Below, piece after piece: positions 46,252 through 54,732 of a stretch of 64,000 nucleotides of DNA (positions are counted from its first letter, which is position 1; every line of letters begins with the position of its first letter). The stretch lies in the NCBI RefSeq assembly GCF_000374165.1, contig NZ_KB893694.1, positions 100 to 64,099 of the forward strand, given 5' to 3'. This DNA is from Parafrankia elaeagni (GTDB lineage Bacteria; Actinomycetota; Actinomycetes; Frankiales; Frankiaceae). The notes beneath the pieces are model-generated. The model was given only the letters and a program-made list of their open reading frames with translations, was not told where the DNA came from and did not search any database. The translations under genes were made by a program, and so were the position numbers.

Positions 46252-46653
46252 ATGACGACGACCTCGCGTGCCCCCTGGCTGGGCCAGGCGCTGCGCTACC
46301 TGGCTGAACCGCGCCGTCGGGCGGCGGTGGTCCTGGGCGCCCTGGCGACCGTCGGCCTGGTCGTGTTCGGTGTCTACGCCGTCCTGGCGGGCCCTCCGCC
46401 GAAGATGGAGGCCGTAGTGGTCTTCGCCCCCGAGGCGACCACCGCGGAGAAGGAGGCCGTGCGCGCCGCCTGCCCGACAGTCGGGAACGCCCGGCAGGAG
46501 CCGCCCGACACCAGCGGCCTGGCCACCAGCCGCGCCTACCCGCTGCGTTACGACATCGCGCAGGCGTCGTCGGCGGACCGCGCGGCGATCTACCGCTGCG
46601 TGCAGGGCCAGCCGAAGGTGGTGGGCGTGAGCGAGTTCACGCAGGGCCAGTAG
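46252..46653 (+). CDS. Small single-pass membrane protein, unknown function
   Basis: A 133-residue protein I do not recognise. One transmembrane helix (about residues 25-48, VVLGALATVGLVVFGVYAVL) follows a basic N-terminus and looks like an uncleaved anchor, leaving an extracytoplasmic domain of about 85 residues. That domain starts MEAVVVFAPEATTAEKEAVR and holds two cysteines, in AACPTVG and YRCVQG, which could form a disulfide; ATSRAYPLRYD and VVGVSEFTQGQ read like a small alpha/beta fold resembling ferredoxin-like or inhibitor I9-like domains. ATG 46252 follows AGGAA at eight bases; the frame runs far upstream, overlapping the GH15 gene, but only as shadow. Confidence 0.72.
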   Translation: MTTTSRAPWLGQALRYLAEPRRRAAVVLGALATVGLVVFGVYAVLAGPPPKMEAVVVFAPEATTAEKEAVRAACPTVGNARQEPPDTSGLATSRAYPLRYDIAQASSADRAAIYRCVQGQPKVVGVSEFTQGQ

Positions 46654-46694
46654 CCCGCCCGACGGGAGCGGGCGCGCCGCGGTCAGTGCCGCGG

Positions 46695-47198
46695 TCAGCG
46701 CTGCCGCTCGTGCGCGCGCGCCCGCTCCTCCTCCGCCTGGTGCTCCTGCTCCTCGCGCTGCTCCAGCAGCTCGGCCGGGGTGGGCAGGCCGGCTTCGCGG
46801 GCCTGCCTGGCCTGCCAGAGGCTGACGAACATCGTCGCCAGCACCACCAGGCCGGAGAAGATCAGGCTGCCGCCCGACCAGGGGGACGAGGCGGGCAGCG
46901 TGTCGACCACGATCCAGGCGACCCCGGCCGCGATCATGCCGAGCCCGAAGACGATGGTGAACGCCGTGGAGAACGGGTTCGCGGCGGCCTGGTCCGCCAG
47001 GTCGGCAGCCTTCTGACGGGCCTGTTCGAACCGGTGCCGGGCCCACTCGTACTCGAGGCTGAGAATGAAGAAGCCCAGCGCGATGATGAGGAAGCCCGGC
47101 CCCGGCAGGGCCAGCATCGCGATGCCCAGCCCGAGAACGGCCAGCCCGAGCACGGTGAGAACGATCCGTCGGGCGAGCCGGGCGCTTCGATTGAGCAC
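46695..47198 (-). CDS. TIGR02611/PGPGW-family membrane protein
   Basis: A 167-residue membrane protein. The first helix pair contains ALPGPGFLIIALGFFILS, matching the PGPGW-type signature of this small family, followed by a charged amphipathic stretch (LEYEWARHRFEQARQK) and two more helices (TAFTIVFGLGMIAAGVAWIV and LIFSGLVVLATMFVSLW). The C-terminus is a Glu/Gln/Arg-rich helix (EQREEQEHQAEEERARAHERQR region) likely to be a coiled coil. No biochemical role is established for the family. Start 47198 gives the complete first helix. Confidence 0.87.
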   Translation of the reverse strand: MLNRSARLARRIVLTVLGLAVLGLGIAMLALPGPGFLIIALGFFILSLEYEWARHRFEQARQKAADLADQAAANPFSTAFTIVFGLGMIAAGVAWIVVDTLPASSPWSGGSLIFSGLVVLATMFVSLWQARQAREAGLPTPAELLEQREEQEHQAEEERARAHERQR

Positions 47199-47695
47199 GG
47201 TGTCGTCTTCCCGGCCCTGGACGGGCCTTGGGTCTCGCGCCCGGCGTGCGGGCCGCTGTCGGTCGGCTGCATCGGCGGGCCGGTGACTGCCGCGGGTGGC
47301 ATGCGCCGTCTTCCGAACGGCTCAACGCCCTGTGCTGCGCGGGACGTTCCCACCTGGCCGGCGGGTGAACCGGCAGGTGGTGGACGTCCCCCTGCAGTGT
47401 GCGTGATGTGTCCCCGGTCGGGAGGCGGAACGCCTGTCGCCGTCGCGTCAGCACTCGGCCCGACCCGGGCCTATCGGTCGACCGGGCTAGGGTGGCGGGA
47501 AAGGGTGGCGGGAAGCGGAACCGGGCGGGCCGCGCCGACGTCACAATGGGCGGGCCACCCGGTATGCCGGTGGTGTCGTGGATGCGTCGGACATCGCGGA
47601 TGCCCGGCGTCACGGGTGAGCCTCAGGGGTCGAATGCCGCCCTGGGCGCCGGGTTGTCCCGGAACCGGAGCGTCAGCGCTGACGGAGGATGTGAA
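47199..47695. other. Divergent spacer upstream of the antiporter pair
   Basis: About 500 bp without a gene I can support. GGGTGGCGGGAA is directly repeated at about 47490-47515. GGAGG at 47684-47688 belongs to the next gene. Confidence 0.5.
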
Positions 47696-48178
47696 GTGGA
47701 CCTCGAGGAGACCCCGCTGCCCGGAATCGGGCTGCGGCACGACTTCAGCACCCGTTCGGGGCGCCGGCTCGGTGTGGTGAGCCGGCACGACGGGCGCCGG
47801 GACCTGGTCATCTACGACGCGGAGGATCCGGACGCATCCCGCGAATCGATTACGCTGACCCCGGAGGAAGGGGACGTGCTCTCCGAACTGCTCGGAGCCC
47901 CGCACATCGTGCAGCGGCTCGCGGACATCTCGCGGGCCTTCGCCGGGCTTGTCGGGGAGCAGATCGAGATCGCCGCCGGGTCGCCGTACGCGGACCGGCT
48001 GCTGGCTGCCACCCAGGCGCGTACCCGCACGGGCGCGTCGATCGTGGCGGTCGTGCGGGACCACCAGGTGCTCGCCTCTCCCCGACCGGACTTCCGGTTC
48101 CGCGCCGGCGACATCGTCGTCGTCGTGGGCACCCCGGAGAACACCGCCGCGGTCGGCCGGCTGCTCCGCGACGGCTGA
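47696..48178 (+). CDS. Cation:proton antiporter regulatory subunit (KhtT-like)
   Basis: A 160-residue cytoplasmic protein. The N-terminal half (LEETPLPGIGLRHDFSTRSGRRLGVV, split over two strands) is the KhtT-type domain, and the C-terminal half is a TrkA-C/RCK_C domain: IAAGSPYADRLLAATQAR, TGASIVAVVRDHQVLASP and FRAGDIVVVVGTPENTAAVGRLL. In Bacillus the partner KhtT gates a K+/H+ antiporter in response to cyclic di-AMP or pH, and the same is inferred here because the transporter gene follows directly. GTG 47696 has GGAGG seven bases upstream. The 31-bp gap to the next gene supports an operon. Confidence 0.9.
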   Translation: MDLEETPLPGIGLRHDFSTRSGRRLGVVSRHDGRRDLVIYDAEDPDASRESITLTPEEGDVLSELLGAPHIVQRLADISRAFAGLVGEQIEIAAGSPYADRLLAATQARTRTGASIVAVVRDHQVLASPRPDFRFRAGDIVVVVGTPENTAAVGRLLRDG

Positions 48179-48209
48179 CCGGCCTGACAGAAGGAGCGAC
48201 CGGACACCG

Positions 48210-49424
48210 GTGCACGACACAGCGACGACCTTTCTGGAGCTTGGCGCCGTCCTGTTCGTGCTGGGGGTGCTCGGTCACCTGGCGTCACGGGTCGCCATCT
48301 CGCCGATCCCCCTGTATCTCCTGGCCGGCCTCGCCTTCGGGCATGGTGGCGTCATTCCCCTCGGCGCGAGCGAGGAGTTCATCGAGATCGGCGCCGAGAT
48401 CGGCGTCATCCTCCTGCTGCTCACGCTGGGGCTCGAGTACACCGCCGAGGAGCTCCTGCACGGCCTGCGCAGACAGGCGCCCGCCGGCGCGCTCGACCTG
48501 ACGCTGAACGCCCTGCCCGGGGTGGTCGCCGCGCTCGTGCTCGGGTGGGGGCCGCTCGCCGCGGTGGTCATGGGCGGCGTGACGGCGATCTCCTCGTCCG
48601 GGATCATCGCCAAGGTGCTGGGCGACCTCGGCCGCCTCGGTAACCGCGAGACCCCGGTGGTGCTGTCGGTGCTGGTCCTCGAGGACCTCGCGATGGCCGT
48701 CTACCTGCCGGTGCTCACCGCGATGCTGGCCCACCACACCGTCGCCCGCGGCTCGCTGACCGTCGCGATCGCGCTCGGCGCGCTCGTTCTCGTCCTCTAC
48801 ATCGCGCTGAAGCACAGCGCGAAGGTCACCCTCCTCGTCTACAACGCCCGTTCGGACCGCAACGACGAGGTGCTGCTGCTGCGCTCGCTGGGCCTCACGC
48901 TCTTCGTGGCCGGCGTGGCGCAGCGGATGCAGGTCTCCGCCGCGGTCGGAGCGTTCCTCGTCGGTATCGCGCTGTCCGGGCCGGTGGCGGAGGGCGCCCG
49001 CGAGGTGCTGACCCCGCTGCGGGACCTGTTCGCCGCGGTCTTCTTCGTCTTCTTCGGGCTGCAGACCGACCCCGTCGACATCCCACCGGCGCTGCTCACC
49101 GCCTCCCTGCTCGCGATCGCCGGCGTCATCACCAAGGTCGCCACCGGCTGGTGGGCGGCCCGCCGGGCGGGCATCGCGACGATGGGCCGCTTCCGGGCCG
49201 GCGCGGCGCTGGTCGCCCGCGGGGAGTTCTCCATCGTCATCGCCGGGCTCGCCGTCGCCGCGGGCGTCAACCCGCGGCTCGGCCCGCTGGCCGCCTGCTA
49301 CGTCCTGCTGATGGCCGTGCTCGGCCCGCTCGCGGCGCGATTCGTGGAACCGATCGTGCGGACGGTGCGCAACTGGTGGCGGTCCCGGCGGCCGCCGGAG
49401 GCCATGACTCCGCGGGACGCCTGA
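48210..49424 (+). CDS. CPA2-type cation (K+)/proton antiporter (KhtU-like)
   Basis: A 404-residue membrane transporter with about twelve helices exchanging K+ or Na+ for protons. Family blocks are PIPLYLLAGLAFGHGGVIPLG (helix two, equivalent to the GExxAGxxLGP region), EIGVILLLLTLGLEYT, GVTAISSSGIIAKVLGDLG and LSVLVLEDLAMAVYLPVL with the conserved acidic residue of helix six, AAVGAFLVGIALSGPVAE, FFVFFGLQTDPVDIP and ARGEFSIVIAGLAV. GTG 48210 is the start most consistent with the family, though AAGGAG is thirteen bases away. It forms an operon with the KhtT-like subunit gene upstream. It is the intact counterpart of the antiporter remnant at 17180-18201. Confidence 0.93.
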   Translation: MHDTATTFLELGAVLFVLGVLGHLASRVAISPIPLYLLAGLAFGHGGVIPLGASEEFIEIGAEIGVILLLLTLGLEYTAEELLHGLRRQAPAGALDLTLNALPGVVAALVLGWGPLAAVVMGGVTAISSSGIIAKVLGDLGRLGNRETPVVLSVLVLEDLAMAVYLPVLTAMLAHHTVARGSLTVAIALGALVLVLYIALKHSAKVTLLVYNARSDRNDEVLLLRSLGLTLFVAGVAQRMQVSAAVGAFLVGIALSGPVAEGAREVLTPLRDLFAAVFFVFFGLQTDPVDIPPALLTASLLAIAGVITKVATGWWAARRAGIATMGRFRAGAALVARGEFSIVIAGLAVAAGVNPRLGPLAACYVLLMAVLGPLAARFVEPIVRTVRNWWRSRRPPEAMTPRDA

Positions 49425-49491
49425 AAGCCGGGCCGCGAATCTGCGCCCCGGTGGCGGGAATCACCCGCGATGTTTGGCAGGATGACGCTCC

Positions 49492-50265
49492 ATGAGCGGA
49501 CTTCTCGAAGGCAAGCGCGTTCTCGTCACCGGCGTCCTGACCGAGGCGTCCATCGCGTTCAGCGTTGCCCGTATCGCGCAGGAACAGGGCGCCTCGGTGG
49601 TCCTCACCGGGTTCGGCCGTGGCCTGTCGCTCACCCGCCGCATCGCCCGCCGCCTGCCGACCGAGGCCCCGGTCGTCGAGCTCGACGTCACCGACGAGGA
49701 GCACCTGGCCGGCCTGGCCGCCAAGGTCCTCGAGCACGTCGACGGGCTGGACGGGGTGCTGCACGCGATCGGTTTCGCGCCGGAGTCCGTGCTGGGTGGC
49801 AAGCCGTTCGTCGAGGCCGCGTGGTCCGAGGTCGGCACCGCGCTGCAGGTCTCCACCTGGTCACTGGCGTCGCTGACCCGGGCCACCCTGCCGTTGTTCG
49901 GCGAGCGCGCCAGCGTCGTCGGGCTCGACTTCGACGCCACCGTCGCCTGGCCGTCCTACGACTGGATGGGCGTCGCCAAGGCCGGACTGGCGTCGGCGGC
50001 CCGCTACCTGGCCCGTGACCTCGGCCCGCGCGGAGTCCGGGTCAACCTCGTCTCGGCCGGCCCGCTGCGGACCATGGCGGCCAAGTCCATCCCCGGTTTC
50101 GGGCAGTTCGAGGAGGTCTGGGGCACCCGCGCGCCGCTCGGCTGGGACATGCAGGACACCGCGCCGGCCGCCCAGGCCTGCGTCGCCCTGTTGTCGGAGT
50201 GGTTTCCCGCCACGACCGGCGAGATCGTGCACGTCGACGGCGGGTTCCACGCCATCGGGGCGTGA
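49492..50265 (+). CDS. fabI: Enoyl-[acyl-carrier-protein] reductase (NADH), InhA-like
   Basis: A 257-residue enoyl-ACP reductase catalysing the last reduction of each fatty-acid elongation cycle. It starts with LLEGKRVLVTGVLTEASIAFSVA, the FabI/InhA nucleotide-binding pattern in which the third glycine is replaced; LDVTDEEHL, GVLHAIGFAPE, the catalytic YDWMGVAKAGL (Tyr-x6-Lys spacing) and VSAGPLRTMAAKSIPGF follow. The enzyme class is the isoniazid/triclosan target. ATG 49492 is the family start. In many actinobacteria fabI is directly next to fabG and hemH; here fabG and hemH lie 4.5 kb away beyond three minus-strand genes. A perfect 13-bp hairpin ends the gene. Confidence 0.96.
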   Translation: MSGLLEGKRVLVTGVLTEASIAFSVARIAQEQGASVVLTGFGRGLSLTRRIARRLPTEAPVVELDVTDEEHLAGLAAKVLEHVDGLDGVLHAIGFAPESVLGGKPFVEAAWSEVGTALQVSTWSLASLTRATLPLFGERASVVGLDFDATVAWPSYDWMGVAKAGLASAARYLARDLGPRGVRVNLVSAGPLRTMAAKSIPGFGQFEEVWGTRAPLGWDMQDTAPAAQACVALLSEWFPATTGEIVHVDGGFHAIGA

Positions 50266-50280
50266 GCGCCGCCCCGGTGC

Positions 50281-50312
50281 GGTGCGGGCCGGGGCCTTAC
50301 CCGGCCCGCACC
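50281..50312. terminator. Perfect 13-bp hairpin after fabI
   Basis: GGTGCGGGCCGGG at 50281-50293 pairs exactly with CCCGGCCCGCACC at 50300-50312 around the loop GCCTTA. It lies 15 bp past the fabI stop and 37 bp from the end of the opposing gene. There is no T-tract. Layout and size mirror the hairpin after acnA. Confidence 0.75.
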
Positions 50313-50349
50313 GGCCGCAGCCGGGCGGGCGCCCTGCGGGCGGGCTGGG

Positions 50350-51075
50350 TCAGCCGTGCCGGGCAGCGGCGGACGCGGTGCCGAGCCAGGTGTGGGGGTT
50401 GCCCTCCCAGCACCATCCCAGCTTCGGCGCCCGGCCGGAGATCCACATCGCCGGCACCCGGCGGTCACCCCGCCGTGATCCGGAGAGCATGAAGCAGTTG
50501 TTCTTCTCCAGCGCCTCCGGGAAGTGGGTGACCACGGCGATCCCCTCGTGGATCGTCAGCGGCGAGCGCCCCCGCTCGAGGACCGCGGGCAGCGCGTCCG
50601 CGGGACGGATCCCGCGGAACTCCTCCCCGCGTTCGATGTCGGTCAGCAGATACACCCCGGCGTGGGGCAGGTTGAGAATCGGCAGCGGCTGGTAGGGCCT
50701 GAGCCCGTCCTCACCGTGGTTGCGGTCGACGATCCCGGCGTCGGCGCGGCCGACGAGGGTGAGCAGCGGAACGAGGTCCTCAGCCCGGACAAGCTCCCCC
50801 GACACGACCAGGACGAACGGCATCCAGGACCGCGTCGCGGGCCGGTAGGGGCCGGGCAGGGCGGAGTGGGCCACCGCGCGCAGCGGCTCGCAGAGCGCCT
50901 CGAACTGCGCGGCGTCCATCCCCGCCAGCGCCGGGTATCCCAGTCGCACCAGGCCCGCGACCTGCCGGTCGAAGGCCAGATCGAGCGGATCGGCCCAGGC
51001 CGCGGGTTCCTGCCCGCCCGGCCCGAACTCGGTGCTTCGCGCGGCGGTGCCCAATGTCGCGGCGCGGCTCGGCAT
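50350..51075 (-). CDS. DUF5701 family protein
   Basis: A 241-residue soluble protein of the actinobacterial DUF5701 family; no activity is known. Conserved-looking blocks are FDRQVAGLVRLGYPALAG, VPLLTLVGRADAGIVDR, GVYLLTDIERGEEFRGIRP, RSPLTIHEGIAVVTHFPEALEKN and the C-terminal GSRRGDRRVPAMWISGRAPK, then LGWCWEGNPHTWLGTASAA. The concentration of Trp, Cys and His at the C-terminus suggests a binding site. ATG 51075 follows a GAGGGG ribosome site. It is on the same strand as the AceE-like gene, 374 bp downstream of it. Confidence 0.85.
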   Translation of the reverse strand: MPSRAATLGTAARSTEFGPGGQEPAAWADPLDLAFDRQVAGLVRLGYPALAGMDAAQFEALCEPLRAVAHSALPGPYRPATRSWMPFVLVVSGELVRAEDLVPLLTLVGRADAGIVDRNHGEDGLRPYQPLPILNLPHAGVYLLTDIERGEEFRGIRPADALPAVLERGRSPLTIHEGIAVVTHFPEALEKNNCFMLSGSRRGDRRVPAMWISGRAPKLGWCWEGNPHTWLGTASAAARHG

Positions 51076-51449
51076 GCGGCATCCCCTCGGTTTCCTGGAC
51101 GAAGTGTGGTTGTGCGACGTGCGACGTGCGACGTGCGACTGTGCGACGTGTGGCTGTGCGTGACCCCGGCCCTCGGCGCAGGACCGCGCCGTGGGCCGGA
51201 CGTCCCCACCTCAACGGCGCATGGTTCCGGTGGGTTCCGGTGACTGTCGGGTCGGGCAGCCACGGAAAGGGGTGGTGCCGCTTCAGCCAGTTGACGGTTC
51301 AGGGGGCCGCCGCGTCGTCAGGTAGCTTTTCCGGCTGGTCACCGCTGCGCCTGGTAGCGATGGCCCTGCGATCGCAGCCGCGGTCGGTGGCGGCTCCGGC
51401 GACTGCCGTTTCGGGCGGGGAGGGCCACCCGGCGCAGGCGGTGGCCGCC
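51076..51449. other. Spacer with a heptamer repeat
   Basis: About 370 bp between the AceE-like and DUF5701 genes. It contains the GTGCGAC tandem array at 51112-51147 close to the DUF5701 start. I see no gene. Confidence 0.5.
51112..51147. repeat. GTGCGAC tandem heptamer array
   Basis: Four perfect heptamers run from 51112 to 51139 and a fifth follows after one extra base (51141-51147). The array lies 37-72 bp upstream of the DUF5701 start, where slippage could change promoter or leader spacing. Confidence 0.9.
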
Positions 51450-54329
51450 TCAGCCGCCGGCGGACTCGTCGATCAGGTCGAGGGCCGCGCCGACGATGGT
51501 CGCCGCGTCCACCGGTACCCGCTCGCCCGCGGCCGGCGGCGGTGCCGGCGTGGATGCCGGGCCGCCCGTCGGCCCCGGAGCGGCCGAACCGAGCGTGGTG
51601 ATGTGCGCCCCGTGCACTCCCGCCAGGAAGCCCAGCGCGCGCGGGTCACCGTCCACCACCGTCAGCAGCGGTCCGCGCCGGCCGGGCGGGAACAGCTCGG
51701 CCAGGATGGCCTCGTCGGCGTCGGCCAGCCCCCGGCGGGCCTGCAGCGCGTCGAACAACAGATCGGGGGATGTCACGCAGACCACGCCGATCTCCTGGCG
51801 CAGCCCCGCGCTGAGCTCGTCCGCGGCGCGTAGCACCTCCGGCATGACCGCACCCATGCCGACCAGGGTCACGGGTGCCGTCGGCTCGCCGCCGCGCAGC
51901 CGGTAGCCGCCCGCGAGCACGGCTGCGCGCCGCCGCCACCAGGCGGCCGTGTCGGTGGGCAGGGCTGCCAGCCGCTGGTCGACCGGCCGGGCACTCAGCC
52001 TGATCAGGCTGGACGCCCCGTCGACCCGGCCGAGCCGGTCCAGCGCCGCGAACAGGCACCAGACGAGGTCCTGCGCGAAGGCCGGCTCCCAGCCGGTGAT
52101 CCCGGGCACGCTGACCTGGCCGTGCCGCCAGCCACCCGGGCGGGCCGGGTCGACCCCGGTGTCCGCGACGGCGAGCAGCGACCGCCCGTCGCCGGCGCCG
52201 CTGCTCGCCCAGCCGGGCAGCACCCGGGGAACAGCCATCTCGTCGGCGACGCCGATCGGCAGCAGCGGCAGCCCGAGCCGGCTCCAGGCGACGCCGAGCG
52301 ACGCCAGCACGCCACCGAACGCACTCGCCGACAGCCCGCTGGCGACGTGGCGCCCGCCGTCGGCCGCTGGACCGTCCAGCTCCGAGGGGACCGCCTCCGC
52401 GGCGTCGTCGATCCAGCCGCGGAGGACCCGGTCGCAGTCCCGGGTGGAGATCGTCACGACCGCCGGGGCCGCCTCCGGGACGAGCGCGGACAGCTCCCGC
52501 AACGCGGTGCCGAAGATCTCCTGGGTCGACCGGAACCCCTGATAGGCATGCCCGGTGTGGGCCGGCAGGGGAGCGGGTGCGGCGAGGGCCAGTGGTGCCC
52601 GGTCAAGGTAGGACGCCACATGCCGGGCGAGCCGCCCGCCGGGCGAGGCCACGGGCAGCGGCGCCGCCCAGCGGTCGCCGGTGCGCCGCACCAGCTCGTG
52701 CCCCGGGGGAAGCACGGATTCCGCGGATCCCGTGGGCGGTGCGGACGGTGTGGCCCGCCCGGGGCCGCTGGTGGGCAGCCCGGCAGCGGCAGCGGCTGTC
52801 CCCGGGGCCGGGGCCGGGCCGGGGGTCTGCTCGGTCAGCTGGTGATCCCCGGAGTCCGGCGCTGGTGGCCCGGGGAGCGGGCCGGTGTAGGCGAACAGCA
52901 CCGTGGGGCGGTCCGCGGCCACCTCGTCGAACGCGTCGATGACCAGCGGCAGGTCGTGGCCGCCCAGGTCGCGCAGTGCCGCGTGGATCTCGTCGTCGGT
53001 CAGACCGTCGAGCAGGCGGCTCACCCCGATCCCGGCGGCGCCCGGACCAGCGAGCCGGCGCCGCAGCTCCGGTCCGTCCAGGTGGAGCAGCGAGAGGTAC
53101 TCGGCCGGCGCCATCGCGTCGAGCCGGGCGCGCAGCGCGACGCCGCCGGGTGCACCGAACAGGGCGTTGAGCCGGCGGCCGTACCGCAGGGTCAGCACCT
53201 GCCAGCCGGCGGCCTCGAACATCCGAGCCGCCCGGGCGGGCGACCCGACCCCGCCCGGTGGGACGCCGGCCGGGCCGGCCGCCTCGCCCGGCACGGCGCC
53301 GGTGACCAGGACCACCCAGAAGAGCTCGCCCAGATGCGAGACCCGTTCGTCGGTCACGGCCTCCCAGACGGTGGAGTCACGCAGCTCGGCGAAGTCGATG
53401 AGGCAGATCTGCCGGCCGTGCGGCGCCCGGTCGAACCGCGTGCCGGCGAACCGGCCGGCCAGCGCCGACCAGATCGTCCCCGTCGGCCCGACGTTGCCCG
53501 CCCCGGTCGCCCGCGGGGGCCGCCGCCGCGCCGCGCCGGCCGCGCCAGCCAGGTCGGTGCCGGCGGTGCCGGCGGAGGCGAGCGTCGTCGCCGCGCCGCC
53601 TGCCCATGTTCCTGTTCCCGGCCCTGTTCCTGGCGGTGGTGACGCGTCCGGTACGGGTGTGTCCGGGGCGAGTGCGTCCGGCGTGCCGGGAGCCGGCCCA
53701 AGCCCCTCGGCGGCGGTGCGCAGCACCTGGTGGACGGCACCGAGCAGCGGGCCCGCGTGCGGCGTGACCAGGACCCTGTCCTCGACCCGCAGCGTGTCGA
53801 ACCACAGCGCGGCGGCGACGGTCGAGGCCGCCGCGCACATCGCCCGGTCGGCGTCGGCGTTCCGCGGGGCGCGTGCCCCGGTGGACTCCGCGTGGTCGAT
53901 ACCGGCCGCGGCGATCGCGCGCAGCCGGCCCTCGACCGCGGCGAGCGCACCCAGATCGAGCACGCCACCGGGCGGTCCCGGAACGATCTCGGCGGCAGGG
54001 GGCTCGCCGGGGAGGCGATCGACGCTGTCACCGACGGGCGGCGTGACCTCACCCGTCGTTCCGTCCCCGCCCACGCTCTCGGCGCCGCCGAGCTGGTCCG
54101 GGGCGCCTGCCCTGGCTGCCGGGCCGGCGCCGCGGCTCGGGTCCGCGATGCCCATGGGGCCGGCGCCGCCGGGCGCCACCTCGTCCACCGCGGGCCGCGG
54201 GCCCGGTCCGGTCCCGCCGGTGGGGTCTGGCGGCCCGGTCGTCAGTTCGTCACGTCGCCCATGACCGCCCGGTACGTACTCGCCCCCGGCGCGGATGTCC
54301 GTCCTGCGCACTCCCCGTCTCCGTCCCAT
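51450..54329 (-). CDS. Degenerate pyruvate dehydrogenase E1 (AceE-like) protein, probable pseudoenzyme
   Basis: A 959-residue protein collinear with homodimeric pyruvate dehydrogenase E1 (AceE) but lacking its catalytic motifs. Recognisable blocks are EDRVLVTPHAGPLLGAVHQVL, ICLIDFAELRDST (about 308-320, aligned with GDGEMDEPES), AGWQVLTLRYGRRLNALFG, LTDDEIHAALRDLGGHDLP (GGHD at 456-459), QEIFGTALREL, and a transketolase C-terminal-type domain (VTLVGMGAVMPEVLRAADELS, VVCVTSPDLL). The GDG...NCNLQ thiamine-diphosphate/Mg2+ site reads IDF...VVLVTGAV, and the INEAGS motif with the activating glutamate reads LSASAFG (666-672). Gly/Pro/Ala linkers separate the blocks. The frame is intact, so the gene is retained; a structural, regulatory or new role is inferred. 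ATG 54329 is only a maximal start; the first 120 residues are low-complexity. Confidence 0.8.
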   Translation of the reverse strand: MGRRRGVRRTDIRAGGEYVPGGHGRRDELTTGPPDPTGGTGPGPRPAVDEVAPGGAGPMGIADPSRGAGPAARAGAPDQLGGAESVGGDGTTGEVTPPVGDSVDRLPGEPPAAEIVPGPPGGVLDLGALAAVEGRLRAIAAAGIDHAESTGARAPRNADADRAMCAAASTVAAALWFDTLRVEDRVLVTPHAGPLLGAVHQVLRTAAEGLGPAPGTPDALAPDTPVPDASPPPGTGPGTGTWAGGAATTLASAGTAGTDLAGAAGAARRRPPRATGAGNVGPTGTIWSALAGRFAGTRFDRAPHGRQICLIDFAELRDSTVWEAVTDERVSHLGELFWVVLVTGAVPGEAAGPAGVPPGGVGSPARAARMFEAAGWQVLTLRYGRRLNALFGAPGGVALRARLDAMAPAEYLSLLHLDGPELRRRLAGPGAAGIGVSRLLDGLTDDEIHAALRDLGGHDLPLVIDAFDEVAADRPTVLFAYTGPLPGPPAPDSGDHQLTEQTPGPAPAPGTAAAAAGLPTSGPGRATPSAPPTGSAESVLPPGHELVRRTGDRWAAPLPVASPGGRLARHVASYLDRAPLALAAPAPLPAHTGHAYQGFRSTQEIFGTALRELSALVPEAAPAVVTISTRDCDRVLRGWIDDAAEAVPSELDGPAADGGRHVASGLSASAFGGVLASLGVAWSRLGLPLLPIGVADEMAVPRVLPGWASSGAGDGRSLLAVADTGVDPARPGGWRHGQVSVPGITGWEPAFAQDLVWCLFAALDRLGRVDGASSLIRLSARPVDQRLAALPTDTAAWWRRRAAVLAGGYRLRGGEPTAPVTLVGMGAVMPEVLRAADELSAGLRQEIGVVCVTSPDLLFDALQARRGLADADEAILAELFPPGRRGPLLTVVDGDPRALGFLAGVHGAHITTLGSAAPGPTGGPASTPAPPPAAGERVPVDAATIVGAALDLIDESAGG

Positions 54330-54341
54330 CGCGCCGCCGAA

Positions 54342-54650
54342 CTACCGGGAGTCCAGACGTGCGGACGGGGCGGAATGTTGCGCGAGCGCCGCGAGCCGGG
54401 GTGCGAGGACGTCCGGCGGTGCGTCGACCTCCACGAACTTGACCTTTCCGATCGAGCGGCTGAGCGTGACGTCCGCCCGCCGCACTCCCAGCGCCGCCGC
54501 GAGCGCACGCAGCGCAGCCTCGTTGGCGCGCCCGGCGACCGCGGGCTCCCGCACGCGCACCACCAGCAGCTGACCGTGGGTGGGATCGGCCGTTGTCGGC
54601 CCCACCGCGGTCCGGTCGGACGCGGGACGCACCCGGATCGCAACGCGCAT
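54342..54650 (-). CDS. DUF167 (YggU-type) protein
   Basis: A 102-residue protein of the small, widely conserved DUF167 family. MRVAIRVRPASDRTAVG opens the fold; LLVVRVREPAVAGRANEAALRALAAALG (two halves) and VTLSRSIGKVKFVEVDAP are the usual central blocks. The role is not established. ATG 54650 coincides with the family start; the frame is open 16 codons further. Its stop is 12 bp before the AceE-like frame, so the two are probably co-transcribed. It diverges from fabG across 95 bp. Confidence 0.88.
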   Translation of the reverse strand: MRVAIRVRPASDRTAVGPTTADPTHGQLLVVRVREPAVAGRANEAALRALAAALGVRRADVTLSRSIGKVKFVEVDAPPDVLAPRLAALAQHSAPSARLDSR

Positions 54651-54732
54651 CCCACTATCGTCCCTGACGTGTCGAGGCGCCGGGCCGGCGAGTGTCACGG
54701 GTGCCTGCGTTCCTTGTGGTGCGTCCGGCCGC

